Of a DNA stretch of 64,000 nt, positions 53,648 through 60,831 are shown piece after piece. Position 1 is the stretch's first letter; each line of letters opens with the position of its first letter. This DNA is from Corallincola platygyrae. GTDB taxonomy: Bacteria; Pseudomonadota; Gammaproteobacteria; Enterobacterales; Neiellaceae. A program made the translations under genes and the position numbers. The notes beneath the pieces were generated by a model, which worked only from the letters and a program-made list of their open reading frames with translations, was not told where the DNA came from and made no database searches. The DNA lies in assembly GCF_039544265.1 (NCBI RefSeq), contig NZ_BAABLI010000005.1, positions 186,001 to 250,000 of the forward strand, in the 5' to 3' direction.

Positions 53648-53675
53648 ACGGCCTGAATTCCTATCAGGCCGTTTT
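53648..53675 (+). terminator. Intrinsic terminator after ispG
   Basis: Perfect 9-bp stem ACGGCCTGA / TCAGGCCGT, 7-nt loop, then TTTT. Confidence 0.88.
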
Positions 53676-53701
53676 ACGTTTAGTTGCAAACTCCCTATAA
53701 T
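53673..53701 (+). promoter_or_regulatory. Sigma-70-type promoter of hisS
   Basis: TTTACG, a 17-bp spacer and a perfect TATAAT lie 40 bp before hisS. The -35 element overlaps the T-run of the preceding terminator. Confidence 0.7.
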
Positions 53702-53740
53702 GCGCGCTCTAAATTTTAATCTGAAGTAGGGATCCTCTTC

Positions 53741-55015
53741 GTGGCAAAGCAGATCCAAGCTATTCGAGGCATGAATGATTGCCTCCCAGCGGATACGCCC
53801 GCCTGGCAGCAGGTAGAAGCAAAAATCCGCCAGGTTGTAGCCAGTTTTGGTTACAGCGAAATTCGATTCCCTATCGTGGAAAGTACAGACCTGTTCAAAC
53901 GCGGTATCGGTGAAGTCACTGATATCGTTGAGAAGGAGATGTACACCTTCGAAGATCGTAACGGCGATAGCCTGACGCTTCGACCTGAAGGTACTGCCGT
54001 GTGTGTGCGAGCAGGTAACCAGGCTGGATTGCTGTATAACCAGGAACAGCGTCTTTGGTACATGGGCCCCATGTACCGCCACGAAAGGCCTCAGAAAGGG
54101 CGTTATCGCCAGTTCCATCAGTTTGGTATTGAGGCGTTTGGTGTCGCAGATGCCGAAATTGATGCTGAAGTGATTGCTCTGTCGGCCGAACTCTGGCGAG
54201 TTTTCGGTATCGAAGACGAAGTCGAATTGCAGCTTAACTCACTCGGCTCCAACGAAGCTCGTGCTAACTACCGCGAAGCACTGACTGCATTCCTGGTTGA
54301 AAATGAATCGAGTCTCGACGAGGACAGCAAACGTCGAATGCATACTAATCCATTGCGTGTACTGGACTCGAAAAATCCTGACGTGCAGGCTGTTTTGGTC
54401 GATGCCCCCAAGCTGGATGCGTATCTGGACGAGGAATCACAGCAACATTTAAAGAAACTGTGTGAGCTACTCGACGCTATGGGGATCCGCTATCAACTCA
54501 ACGATAGATTAGTACGCGGCTTAGATTACTATAACCGCACTGTTTTTGAGTGGGTCACAGATAGCCTGGGTGCTCAGGGAACTGTTTGTGCTGGTGGTCG
54601 TTACGATGGCTTAGTGGAGCAGTTGGGTGGCAAAACGACGCCTGCTGTTGGCTTCGCCATGGGCATGGAGCGTTTGGTGCTCATGCTTGAGTCACTTGGC
54701 AAGCTCGATAGTATTCGTTCAACAGTGGATGCCTATCTTGTTGTGGCAAACGATGAGGCTGCCAAAGTAGGTGCGAAGCTTTCCCAGCAATTGCGCCGTG
54801 ATAATCCAGAACTTCGCCTGATGCTGCATTGTGGTGGCGGCAAGTTCCAAAAACAGTTGAAGCGCGCTGACAAAGTAGGGGCACAGGTCGCACTTATTTT
54901 GGGGCAAAGTGAAATTGAAAATGATACTGTCACCGTAAAATGGTTGAGGCAGGACGTGCCGCAGCAAACAGTGACAGTTGCACAGGTCTCTGACCTGCTT
55001 AGTGAATTGATTTAA
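53741..55015 (+). CDS. hisS: Histidyl-tRNA synthetase
   Basis: Class II synthetase, 424 residues (E. coli 424). Motif 1 lies near FPIVESTDLFKRGIGE, motif 2 in YMGPMYRHERPQKGRYRQFHQFG, the His-specific loop in LVRGLDYYNRTVFEW, and motif 3 in GFAMGMERLVLML. A GTG at 53741 gives VAKQIQAIRGMND, matching the known N terminus. hisS-yfgM-bamB-der are a tight unit. Confidence 0.98.
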   Translation: MAKQIQAIRGMNDCLPADTPAWQQVEAKIRQVVASFGYSEIRFPIVESTDLFKRGIGEVTDIVEKEMYTFEDRNGDSLTLRPEGTAVCVRAGNQAGLLYNQEQRLWYMGPMYRHERPQKGRYRQFHQFGIEAFGVADAEIDAEVIALSAELWRVFGIEDEVELQLNSLGSNEARANYREALTAFLVENESSLDEDSKRRMHTNPLRVLDSKNPDVQAVLVDAPKLDAYLDEESQQHLKKLCELLDAMGIRYQLNDRLVRGLDYYNRTVFEWVTDSLGAQGTVCAGGRYDGLVEQLGGKTTPAVGFAMGMERLVLMLESLGKLDSIRSTVDAYLVVANDEAAKVGAKLSQQLRRDNPELRLMLHCGGGKFQKQLKRADKVGAQVALILGQSEIENDTVTVKWLRQDVPQQTVTVAQVSDLLSELI

Positions 55016-55029
55016 GGAAGGGTAACGCA

Positions 55030-55671
55030 GTGGAAATCTATACCACCGAAGAACAACAGGTCGAGGCGATCAAAAAGTGGTGGAAGGACAATGGTAACTT
55101 CGTCATTGTCGGTGTGATTGTCGGGCTTGTCGCCGTATTCGGCTGGCGTTTTTACCAGGACGGCCAGATCTCTGCCAAAGAAACAGCATCAGATGGTTAT
55201 CAAGCGTTACAAACGACGATTGATGCTAAGGGCTATGAAGCAGCACCTGAGCTGCAGGCATTCATCGATGGTAATAAGGGTAACAACTACAGCCTGATGG
55301 CCGCTTTACAACTGGCTAAACTGTCGGTTGATAACGACAAACTGGCTGAAGCTGAAGCGCAGTTCAGTTATGTGATTGCCAATGCTAAAGCTGATAACCC
55401 ATTGTACCCAGTAGCGGTTATGCGTCTGGCTCGCCTGCAACTGAGTCAGCAGGAACTCGATGCAGCCATCACAACACTTGAGTCTAACAAGCTGGATGCG
55501 GCATTTACCGCTGCGGTTGAAGAGCTCAAAGGTGATGTTTACGTTGCCCAGGGCGTTGTTGAAAAAGCCCGCGTTGCTTATCAGGCTGCTGTTGATGCCG
55601 GTGGTTTTGAAGTTAACGAACAGCTGCAAAGCAAAATCAATCAGCTCGCTGTGATAGAAGCAGCAGAGTAG
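55030..55671 (+). CDS. yfgM: Periplasmic chaperone-like TPR protein YfgM
   Basis: Inner-membrane protein with one N-terminal span (about 22-43, NFVIVGVIVGLVAVFGWRFY) and a periplasmic TPR domain, 213 residues (E. coli 206). E. coli YfgM associates with the Sec translocon and PpiD. The start is a GTG at 55030, giving EIYTTEEQQVEAIKKWWKDN, the family N terminus. It lies between hisS and bamB as in other gammaproteobacteria. Confidence 0.95.
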   Translation: MEIYTTEEQQVEAIKKWWKDNGNFVIVGVIVGLVAVFGWRFYQDGQISAKETASDGYQALQTTIDAKGYEAAPELQAFIDGNKGNNYSLMAALQLAKLSVDNDKLAEAEAQFSYVIANAKADNPLYPVAVMRLARLQLSQQELDAAITTLESNKLDAAFTAAVEELKGDVYVAQGVVEKARVAYQAAVDAGGFEVNEQLQSKINQLAVIEAAE

Positions 55672-55679
55672 GGGGCTTG

Positions 55680-56870
55680 ATGGGTCAGTTAAGCAAAGCG
55701 CTGTTGTTTGCTGCCAGTATCTTGGCACTGTCTGGTTGTTCTCTGTGGGGCGATGATGAAGACGAAATCAAAGTCGCCGAACTGCCTGAAATCGAAGAGC
55801 AGTTCGAACCCGACGTAGTTTGGGACTATCAGGTTGGCGATGGTGTTGAGCACTACTACTCCCGTCTCCGCCCTGCCGTAGCCTACGGCAATTTGTATGC
55901 GGCCAGCCGATTTGGTGATGTGGTGGCGCTAGACCTGGAAACCGGAGATGAGGTTTGGGAGCAAGACGTCACACGGAAAAAACCAGGTTGGCTGTTTGAC
56001 GAACGAATCAATGCCATGGTCTCTGGCGGTATTACCGCTCGCTATAAGCAGATCTTTTTCGGTACAGAAAAAGGGCGCGTGATCTCGCTTGATGCTGAGA
56101 CCGGAGAGTTGCTGTGGGATGTCGAGGTCGACGCCGAAGTTTTAGCTCCACCAACCGTGGACCAGAGTGTTGTGGTGGTGAATACCGGCAGCGGTAAACT
56201 GTTTGGGTTAGATGCTGCCAGCGGTGAAAAACTCTGGACGTTCCAACAGGAGCTACCATCACTCACGCTAAGAGGTGTCAGCTCTGCGGCAACAGCACAA
56301 GGCGGCATTATTCTTGGTAAAGCCAATGGCAAGATTGCTGCACTATCTATCACCAATGGTATTGAGTTCTGGGAACAGGATGCCGCGCCACCAAAAACCG
56401 GTAGCGATCTCGACCGAATTGTTGATGTCGATGCTGATCCTTTGGTTGTTGCGGGCACTATCTATGCGGTTGCCTACAACGGATATCTGCAGGCCTTAGA
56501 AATGCGCAGTGGTCGTGCTCTGTGGCAGCGTGAGTACTCCTCTTATCGAGGCTTCAGCATTGATGGTTTCAATCTATATTTGAGTGACTATAAAGGGCAT
56601 GTATATGCCATTGACCGTCGCACAGGTTTGGAGCTTTGGAGTAATCGTGAGCTCGAAAACCGTGGTGTCACTGAACCAGTCCCTTTTGGCAACTACGTTG
56701 TAGTTGGTGACTTTGAAAGCTACCTGCATTGGTTAGATCCTAAATCTGGCGCGCTGGTGGCGCGCTTGGAAGTGGGTGATGACGGTTTATACTCATCTGC
56801 AGTGGTAGCTGGTGAGACGCTGTATGTGCAGTCTCGAGATGGAACAGTTAGCGCTGTTCGTATGCCCTGA
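55680..56870 (+). CDS. bamB: Outer membrane assembly lipoprotein BamB
   Basis: Beta-propeller lipoprotein of the BamABCDE complex that inserts outer-membrane proteins. The 396-residue protein (E. coli 392) has a lipobox (ILALSGCSLWG, Cys near 20) and PQQ-like blades, each with an LDxxTGxxxW-type segment (VVALDLETGDEVWEQD, ISLDAETGELLWDV). ATG 55680 has AGGGGG close upstream; a TTG one codon earlier also opens the frame. Confidence 0.97.
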   Translation: MGQLSKALLFAASILALSGCSLWGDDEDEIKVAELPEIEEQFEPDVVWDYQVGDGVEHYYSRLRPAVAYGNLYAASRFGDVVALDLETGDEVWEQDVTRKKPGWLFDERINAMVSGGITARYKQIFFGTEKGRVISLDAETGELLWDVEVDAEVLAPPTVDQSVVVVNTGSGKLFGLDAASGEKLWTFQQELPSLTLRGVSSAATAQGGIILGKANGKIAALSITNGIEFWEQDAAPPKTGSDLDRIVDVDADPLVVAGTIYAVAYNGYLQALEMRSGRALWQREYSSYRGFSIDGFNLYLSDYKGHVYAIDRRTGLELWSNRELENRGVTEPVPFGNYVVVGDFESYLHWLDPKSGALVARLEVGDDGLYSSAVVAGETLYVQSRDGTVSAVRMP

Positions 56871-56892
56871 CCGGTAGAGTTATTTTGCTCAG

Positions 56893-56917
56893 AACCCCGG
56901 CGATGCCGGGGTTTTTT
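56893..56917 (+). terminator. Intrinsic terminator after bamB
   Basis: Perfect 9-bp stem AACCCCGGC / GCCGGGGTT, loop GAT, then TTTTTT. der starts 22 bp later, so it may be an attenuating element between the two genes. Confidence 0.9.
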
Positions 56918-56938
56918 GCTATTTAAATGAGGTTATAA

Positions 56939-58414
56939 ATGACACCTGTGTTGGCTTTGGTTGGACGTCCTAATGTTGGTAAGTCCACCCTGTTTAACCG
57001 CCTGACCCGCACCAGAGACGCCTTGGTGGCTGACTTTCCTGGACTGACCCGGGACCGAAAATATGGCCAGGCAAGCTACCGAGATATGGAATACCTGGTG
57101 ATAGATACTGGCGGTATTCACGGTGGTGAAGAGGGCATTGATGCTGAAATGGCCGATCAGTCTATGCAGGCGATAGAAGAAGCCGATGCAGTGCTGTTTC
57201 TGGTCGATGCCCGTGCCGGTGTTACCAGTGCTGATGAAGCTATCGCTGAACATCTTCGTCGCCAGGACAAGCCTGTGTTTCTGGTCGCTAACAAAATCGA
57301 TGGAGTTGATGCTGACGTAGTTACTGCCGATTTCTATAGTCTGGCTCTCGGCGATATCCATGGTATCGCCGCTGCGCATGGCCGTGGTGTCACTCAGTTG
57401 TTGGATCAGGCATTTGCTCCGTTTCTCGAAGAGATGGCTGCTCTGCACCAAGAGTCAGAGGAAGATGATGAGTGGGCTGACGGTGAGTTTGGAGATGACG
57501 AGCAGGCGGTTGAAGAAGACGCTGAACGCCAACCGTTCGAAGATATGCCAATCAAATTGGCCATTATCGGCCGTCCGAATGTTGGTAAGTCGACGTTAAC
57601 CAACCGTATTTTGGGTGAAGAGCGTGTGGTTGTGTACGACATGCCTGGCACCACCCGAGATTCGATCTATATTCCGATGGAACGGGATGAACAGGAATAT
57701 GTATTGATCGACACCGCAGGTGTCCGTCGTCGTGGCAAAGTGACCGAAGCGGTTGAGAAATTCTCCGTAATCAAAACCCTGAAAGCCATTGAGGATGCCA
57801 ATGTGGTTTTGTTGGTGTTGGATGCGAGAGAGGGGATCTCCGATCAGGATTTGAGCATTCTGGGTTTTGCGCTTAATGCCGGTCGATCGCTGGTGCTGGC
57901 GGTGAATAAGTGGGACGGCCTTGATCAGGTAGTAAAAGATGATCTTAAACGCGAGTTGGATCGCCGGTTAGGGTTTATCGACTTCGCGCGATTGCACTTC
58001 ATTTCTGCATTGCACGGCACGGGTGTAGGACACTTGTTCGAATCGGTACAGGAAGCTTATCAGTCGGCAACCAAGCGCATTAACACGTCCATGTTGACCC
58101 GTATCCTGAAAGGTGCGGTTGAGGATCATAACCCTCCTATGGTGCAGGGGCGTCGAATTAAACTTCGTTATGCTCACGCGGGCGGGTATAACCCACCGAT
58201 AATCGTGATACATGGCAACCAGCTTAGTGGTTTGCCTGAATCATATCGTCGCTACTTGATGAATTACTATCGCCGTTCGTTGGGAATTATGGGAACGCCT
58301 ATTCGCATCGAATACCGAGAAGGCGTGAATCCATTTGCTGGTAAGAAACAGGAACTAACCAAGTCTCAGCAACACAAACGTCGTCGGATGATGAAGTTTC
58401 ATAAAAAGAAATAG
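56939..58414 (+). CDS. der: Ribosome assembly GTPase Der (EngA)
   Basis: GTPase with two tandem G domains, needed for 50S assembly, 491 residues (E. coli 490). Walker A motifs are GRPNVGKSTL near residue 8 and again near 210. The switch and base motifs are DTGG, NKID, DTAG and NKWD. An acidic linker (about 165-200) joins the domains. The C-terminal KH-like domain ends in a basic tail (QQHKRRRMMKFHKKK). It starts 68 bp after bamB. Confidence 0.98.
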   Translation: MTPVLALVGRPNVGKSTLFNRLTRTRDALVADFPGLTRDRKYGQASYRDMEYLVIDTGGIHGGEEGIDAEMADQSMQAIEEADAVLFLVDARAGVTSADEAIAEHLRRQDKPVFLVANKIDGVDADVVTADFYSLALGDIHGIAAAHGRGVTQLLDQAFAPFLEEMAALHQESEEDDEWADGEFGDDEQAVEEDAERQPFEDMPIKLAIIGRPNVGKSTLTNRILGEERVVVYDMPGTTRDSIYIPMERDEQEYVLIDTAGVRRRGKVTEAVEKFSVIKTLKAIEDANVVLLVLDAREGISDQDLSILGFALNAGRSLVLAVNKWDGLDQVVKDDLKRELDRRLGFIDFARLHFISALHGTGVGHLFESVQEAYQSATKRINTSMLTRILKGAVEDHNPPMVQGRRIKLRYAHAGGYNPPIIVIHGNQLSGLPESYRRYLMNYYRRSLGIMGTPIRIEYREGVNPFAGKKQELTKSQQHKRRRMMKFHKKK

Positions 58415-58422
58415 TACTTAAT

Positions 58423-58448
58423 CAAGGGCCACATTCGTGGCCCTTGTT
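58423..58448 (+). terminator. Hairpin after der
   Basis: Perfect 10-bp stem CAAGGGCCAC / GTGGCCCTTG with loop ATTC. The T-run is weak (TTAC), so termination may be partial, allowing readthrough to the zinc-ribbon gene. Confidence 0.65.
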
Positions 58449-58486
58449 ACACTTAAAGAATAGATTGATTCAAAGCGAGAAATTCG

Positions 58487-58717
58487 ATGTCCCATGCTCA
58501 CTGTCCTGACTGTCATGGTCTGTTGCAAGCTGAAGACAAAACCTTCCATTGTGCAAATTGTCAGCAAGATTTTTCCCAGCGTATTAATTGTGATGTTTGT
58601 GGCGAAGAGGTCGAAACCCTTAAAGCGTGTGGCGCTGTCGACTATTTCTGCAATCACTGCCAGTCACTCAAATCCAAGTCAAAAGTTGTTCGGAGCTATC
58701 ACAAATTGTCGCAATAA
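58487..58717 (+). CDS. yfgJ: Zinc-ribbon protein YfgJ-like
   Basis: A 76-residue protein with three Cys pairs: CPDCHG, CANCQQ and CDVCGE, then CNHCQS near the end. The segment ETLKACGAVDYFCNHCQ matches the DUF1407/YfgJ family, and in E. coli yfgJ is also next to der. A role in metal binding or nucleic-acid contact is inferred only from the fold. The molecular function is not established. Confidence 0.88.
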   Translation: MSHAHCPDCHGLLQAEDKTFHCANCQQDFSQRINCDVCGEEVETLKACGAVDYFCNHCQSLKSKSKVVRSYHKLSQ

Positions 58718-58719
58718 AT

Positions 58720-58748
58720 TTGCAACATTTAGGCATCTCTGCTAATAA
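58720..58748 (+). promoter_or_regulatory. Sigma-70-type promoter of leader or small RNA
   Basis: TTGCAA, a 17-bp spacer and TAATAA. Transcription would start near 58755, only a few bases before the ATG of the Arg-rich reading frame. It lies just after the zinc-ribbon gene stop. Confidence 0.6.
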
Positions 58749-58757
58749 TTATTCACT

Positions 58758-58823
58758 ATGAAAGCATTTATAGTCACTTTTTCTTCTGAGACCCGCCGAC
58801 GCCGTGCACTGGACAGCGCGTAG
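58758..58823 (+). CDS. Candidate Arg-rich leader peptide (21 codons)
   Basis: The frame opens MKAFIVTFSS and contains four consecutive Arg codons (CGC CGA CGC CGT) before a TAG. It lies between a promoter and an intrinsic terminator, upstream of an acetylornithine aminotransferase-like gene, so arginine-dependent attenuation is an attractive idea. Against it: no ribosome site is visible before the ATG, and the predicted start point would leave the message almost leaderless. Confidence 0.35.
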   Translation: MKAFIVTFSSETRRRRALDSA

Positions 58824-58861
58824 TTCGGTTATTAGTTCCTAATAGATTTCTTGACTGGACG

Positions 58862-58892
58862 CCGCGGCTACATTTTGTACCGCGGTTTTTTT
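58862..58892 (+). terminator. Intrinsic terminator of the leader
   Basis: CCGCGG / CCGCGG outer stem with a one-base bulge, inner TACA / TGTA pair and TTT loop, followed by seven T residues. Repeat locus E begins at the next base. Confidence 0.88.
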
Positions 58893-59024
58893 ATGTGTAG
58901 GACACACGGTATGCCGCGGGCACATGGTACCCAAAACACTTCGTGGGGCATGCTAACGTGCAGGAGCGGCGATGTGTAGGACACACGGTACCCAATAAAC
59001 TTTTCGTGAGGCATGCCTGTTCGG
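58893..59024 (+). repeat. Dispersed modular hairpin repeat, locus E
   Basis: Hairpin 1 with arms GTGT/ACAC occurs twice (58893 and 58972), a pair of arms not seen elsewhere. The first is followed by a long-loop hairpin 2 with arms GCAC/GTGC and the TACCCAAAACACTTCGTGGGG loop insert. The second runs into a decayed TACCCAATAAACTTTTCGTG segment. The repeat ends about 15 bp before the AGGAGG ribosome site of the aminotransferase gene. Confidence 0.92.
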
Positions 59025-59050
59025 AAGGGCTGCTTGCCAGGAGGAAACTT

Positions 59051-60217
59051 ATGTCGTCACTGATTCATCTGCTAGATAAACCAGAAGTTCATTTTGTCTC
59101 GGGTCTGGGGGATTGGCTGGTAGGCAGTGACGAGCGACGATACCTGGATTTTGTTCAGGGATGGGCGGTTAACTGTTTGGGACATGCATACCCTCAGCTG
59201 GCTGACGCAGTAAGCCAGCAGGCACATAGGTTATTCACACCCAGCCCTGCTTATCATAACGACAAAGTGATGCAATTAGCGGATAAGCTGACAACACTCT
59301 CTGGGCTGGACAGAGCTAACTTTGTGAACTCAGGCGCTGAGGCAAACGAGGCGGCCATCAAGCTTGCGAGAAAATGGGGGCAGCTGCATAAGAAGGGCGC
59401 TTATCGCATGATCACATTCAAAGATGGTTTTCATGGCCGCACACTGGCAACCATGTCCGCCTCTGGTAAACCTGCATTTGGTCCGCTATTCGAACCCAAA
59501 GTGGATGGTTTTGATAAGGTGCGGTTTAACGATCTGAGTGCGGTTGAGGCAATGCTGAGTGATGATCACGTTGCCATTATGCTGGAGTTGATCCAAGGGG
59601 AGGGTGGCGTTGTTGAGGCATCAAAAGAGTTTGTGCTTGGACTAAGAGTCTTATGTGACAAACACAAATTGCTGCTCATCATCGATGAGGTACAGACCGG
59701 AATTGGTCGTACAGGAGAGCTTTTTGCCTACCAACATTATGGTATCAAGCCAGACATCCTTACGTTAGGCAAAGGTCTCGGTGGGGGCATCCCAATCGCA
59801 GCGATGGTGGCCCAGGAGCACTGCCTATGCTTTTCACCCGGCGATCAAGGAAGTACATTCGGCGGCAACCCCTTGTCTGCAGCGGCAGGATTGGCTGTGT
59901 TGGAAGAGGTAGCGGCGCCCTCATTCCTGGCAAATGTTCGTCGCCAGGCTGAAAAACTCCGGAGTTTGCTGACGCAGATCTCTGACGATTTTGAGTTGGG
60001 CCATGTCTATGGTCGCGGTTTGTTGTTGGCCCTGAATACTCATGGCTCACATCAGGTGGATGCCCATGAAATTGAGAAGAGGGCATTCCAGGAATGCCTG
60101 TTGGTGAATGGGTTACGACCACACTTGCTGAGGGTGATGCCTGCGTTAAACGTGACTGATGAAGCTTTGTTGGTGTTTGATCAGAAATTACGTCGGGTTC
60201 TGCAAAGTTGCTCTTAA
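59051..60217 (+). CDS. Acetylornithine aminotransferase-like class III enzyme
   Basis: PLP-dependent class III aminotransferase of 388 residues, most like ArgD/AstC enzymes of arginine synthesis or breakdown. It shows NFVNSGAEANEAAIKLARKW, the segment TFKDGFHGRTLATMSASGKP, LLIIDEVQTGIGRTG, and the PLP Lys in LTLGKGLGGGIPIAA (near 240). ATG 59051 has a perfect AGGAGG six bases upstream; the frame extends back into repeat locus E without meaning. No arg or ast genes adjoin, so pathway direction is open. It may be controlled through the upstream leader. Confidence 0.88.
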   Translation: MSSLIHLLDKPEVHFVSGLGDWLVGSDERRYLDFVQGWAVNCLGHAYPQLADAVSQQAHRLFTPSPAYHNDKVMQLADKLTTLSGLDRANFVNSGAEANEAAIKLARKWGQLHKKGAYRMITFKDGFHGRTLATMSASGKPAFGPLFEPKVDGFDKVRFNDLSAVEAMLSDDHVAIMLELIQGEGGVVEASKEFVLGLRVLCDKHKLLLIIDEVQTGIGRTGELFAYQHYGIKPDILTLGKGLGGGIPIAAMVAQEHCLCFSPGDQGSTFGGNPLSAAAGLAVLEEVAAPSFLANVRRQAEKLRSLLTQISDDFELGHVYGRGLLLALNTHGSHQVDAHEIEKRAFQECLLVNGLRPHLLRVMPALNVTDEALLVFDQKLRRVLQSCS

Positions 60218-60347
60218 CGTTGAATGTTTACCTGATCACAAATCTGTTCGCTGGGCTTTCGCTGTGACCGTTTGATTGATTTCGGTCAGTTTGTGGCGCC
60301 AATGTCTGCATAGGATGGGAGGGTATCTTCCTGTGCGGAGAATAAGC

Positions 60348-60500
60348 ATGGAACTGTGGATGGATTTGCTGTTTGGTGACGCGATCGGTCTGATGTCTAT
60401 GGCTGTAGTTATTGCGACTGTGGTGTTGCTCGGCTATTACGCCTGGATGTTCATATCAAAAGCGATGAAAGAACCTCCAGCCGACGATTCGACCTGCTAA
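60348..60500 (+). CDS. DUF3149 small membrane protein
   Basis: A 50-residue peptide, MELWMDLLFGDAIGLMS followed by one hydrophobic span (about 15-40, VVIATVVLLGYYAWMFI) and a short Lys/Pro-rich tail. The ELWxDLLFGxxxGLxS opening matches DUF3149 proteins, found next to varied genes in gammaproteobacteria. ATG 60348 has GGAG seven bases upstream; the longer open frame from 60276 lacks a site. Function unknown. Confidence 0.8.
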   Translation: MELWMDLLFGDAIGLMSMAVVIATVVLLGYYAWMFISKAMKEPPADDSTC

Positions 60501-60831
60501 GGCTCTCCCTGGGCCTGACATATGGGTTAACACATAGTCGCAATGTGTTAGCCCGAACTCTATGCTTCAATCACTACCGGAGTGGCGCGTTTTGTGCGCT
60601 TTTTTTACATGGTAACTTTAATTTCCAGTGTTACTAGCGATGCCTTTGCGTTCGCAGCAACAAACTCTTTTGTTCGCTCAATATGATTGTTGGTTGCGAT
60701 TGAGAGCTAACTCAAAAACACGAGCCAGAGCTGCTACAGTGCCCGGGAAAGACTTGTCTTTATCTACCATTCACATAGACTGGCACAGCCTGAAATTAAC
60801 AAGTTATTAACTAAAACGGTTTGCCATCTGC
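60501..60831. other. Intergenic region with weak terminator
   Basis: A GC-rich hairpin near 60588-60600 followed by seven T residues (60600-60606) may end the DUF3149 transcript. A 60-codon open frame at 60628 has no ribosome site and unusual composition, so it is not called. Confidence 0.5.

Larger units (their letters stand above)
58755..58892 (+). ncRNA. Candidate leader RNA or small RNA before the ArgD-like gene
   Basis: About 138 nt run from the predicted start to the terminator at 58862-58892. Besides the short Arg-rich frame, it has a hairpin TATTAG-TTC-CTAATA (58830-58844). It also has a direct repeat: ACTGGAC followed by AGCGCG at 58808, and ACTGGAC followed by GCCGCGG at 58854, the latter forming the left terminator arm. 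Such layout fits attenuation control of the aminotransferase, or a free small RNA. Boundaries are predicted only. Confidence 0.4.

Noticed and set aside
58758..58823. Known attenuator leader (trp, his, leu, ilv, thr or phe type)
   Set aside because: The repeated codon is Arg and does not fit any of these classes, so only a new or incidental leader is possible.
16405..59024. Integron attC sites or group II introns as explanation of the repeats
   Set aside because: No RGYYAAC core sites or integrase were seen, and the repeats are far too short and lack a domain V-like hairpin or intron-encoded protein.
60628..60810. 60-codon ORF before the hybrid sensor
   Set aside because: No ribosome site, biased composition and no recognisable feature.
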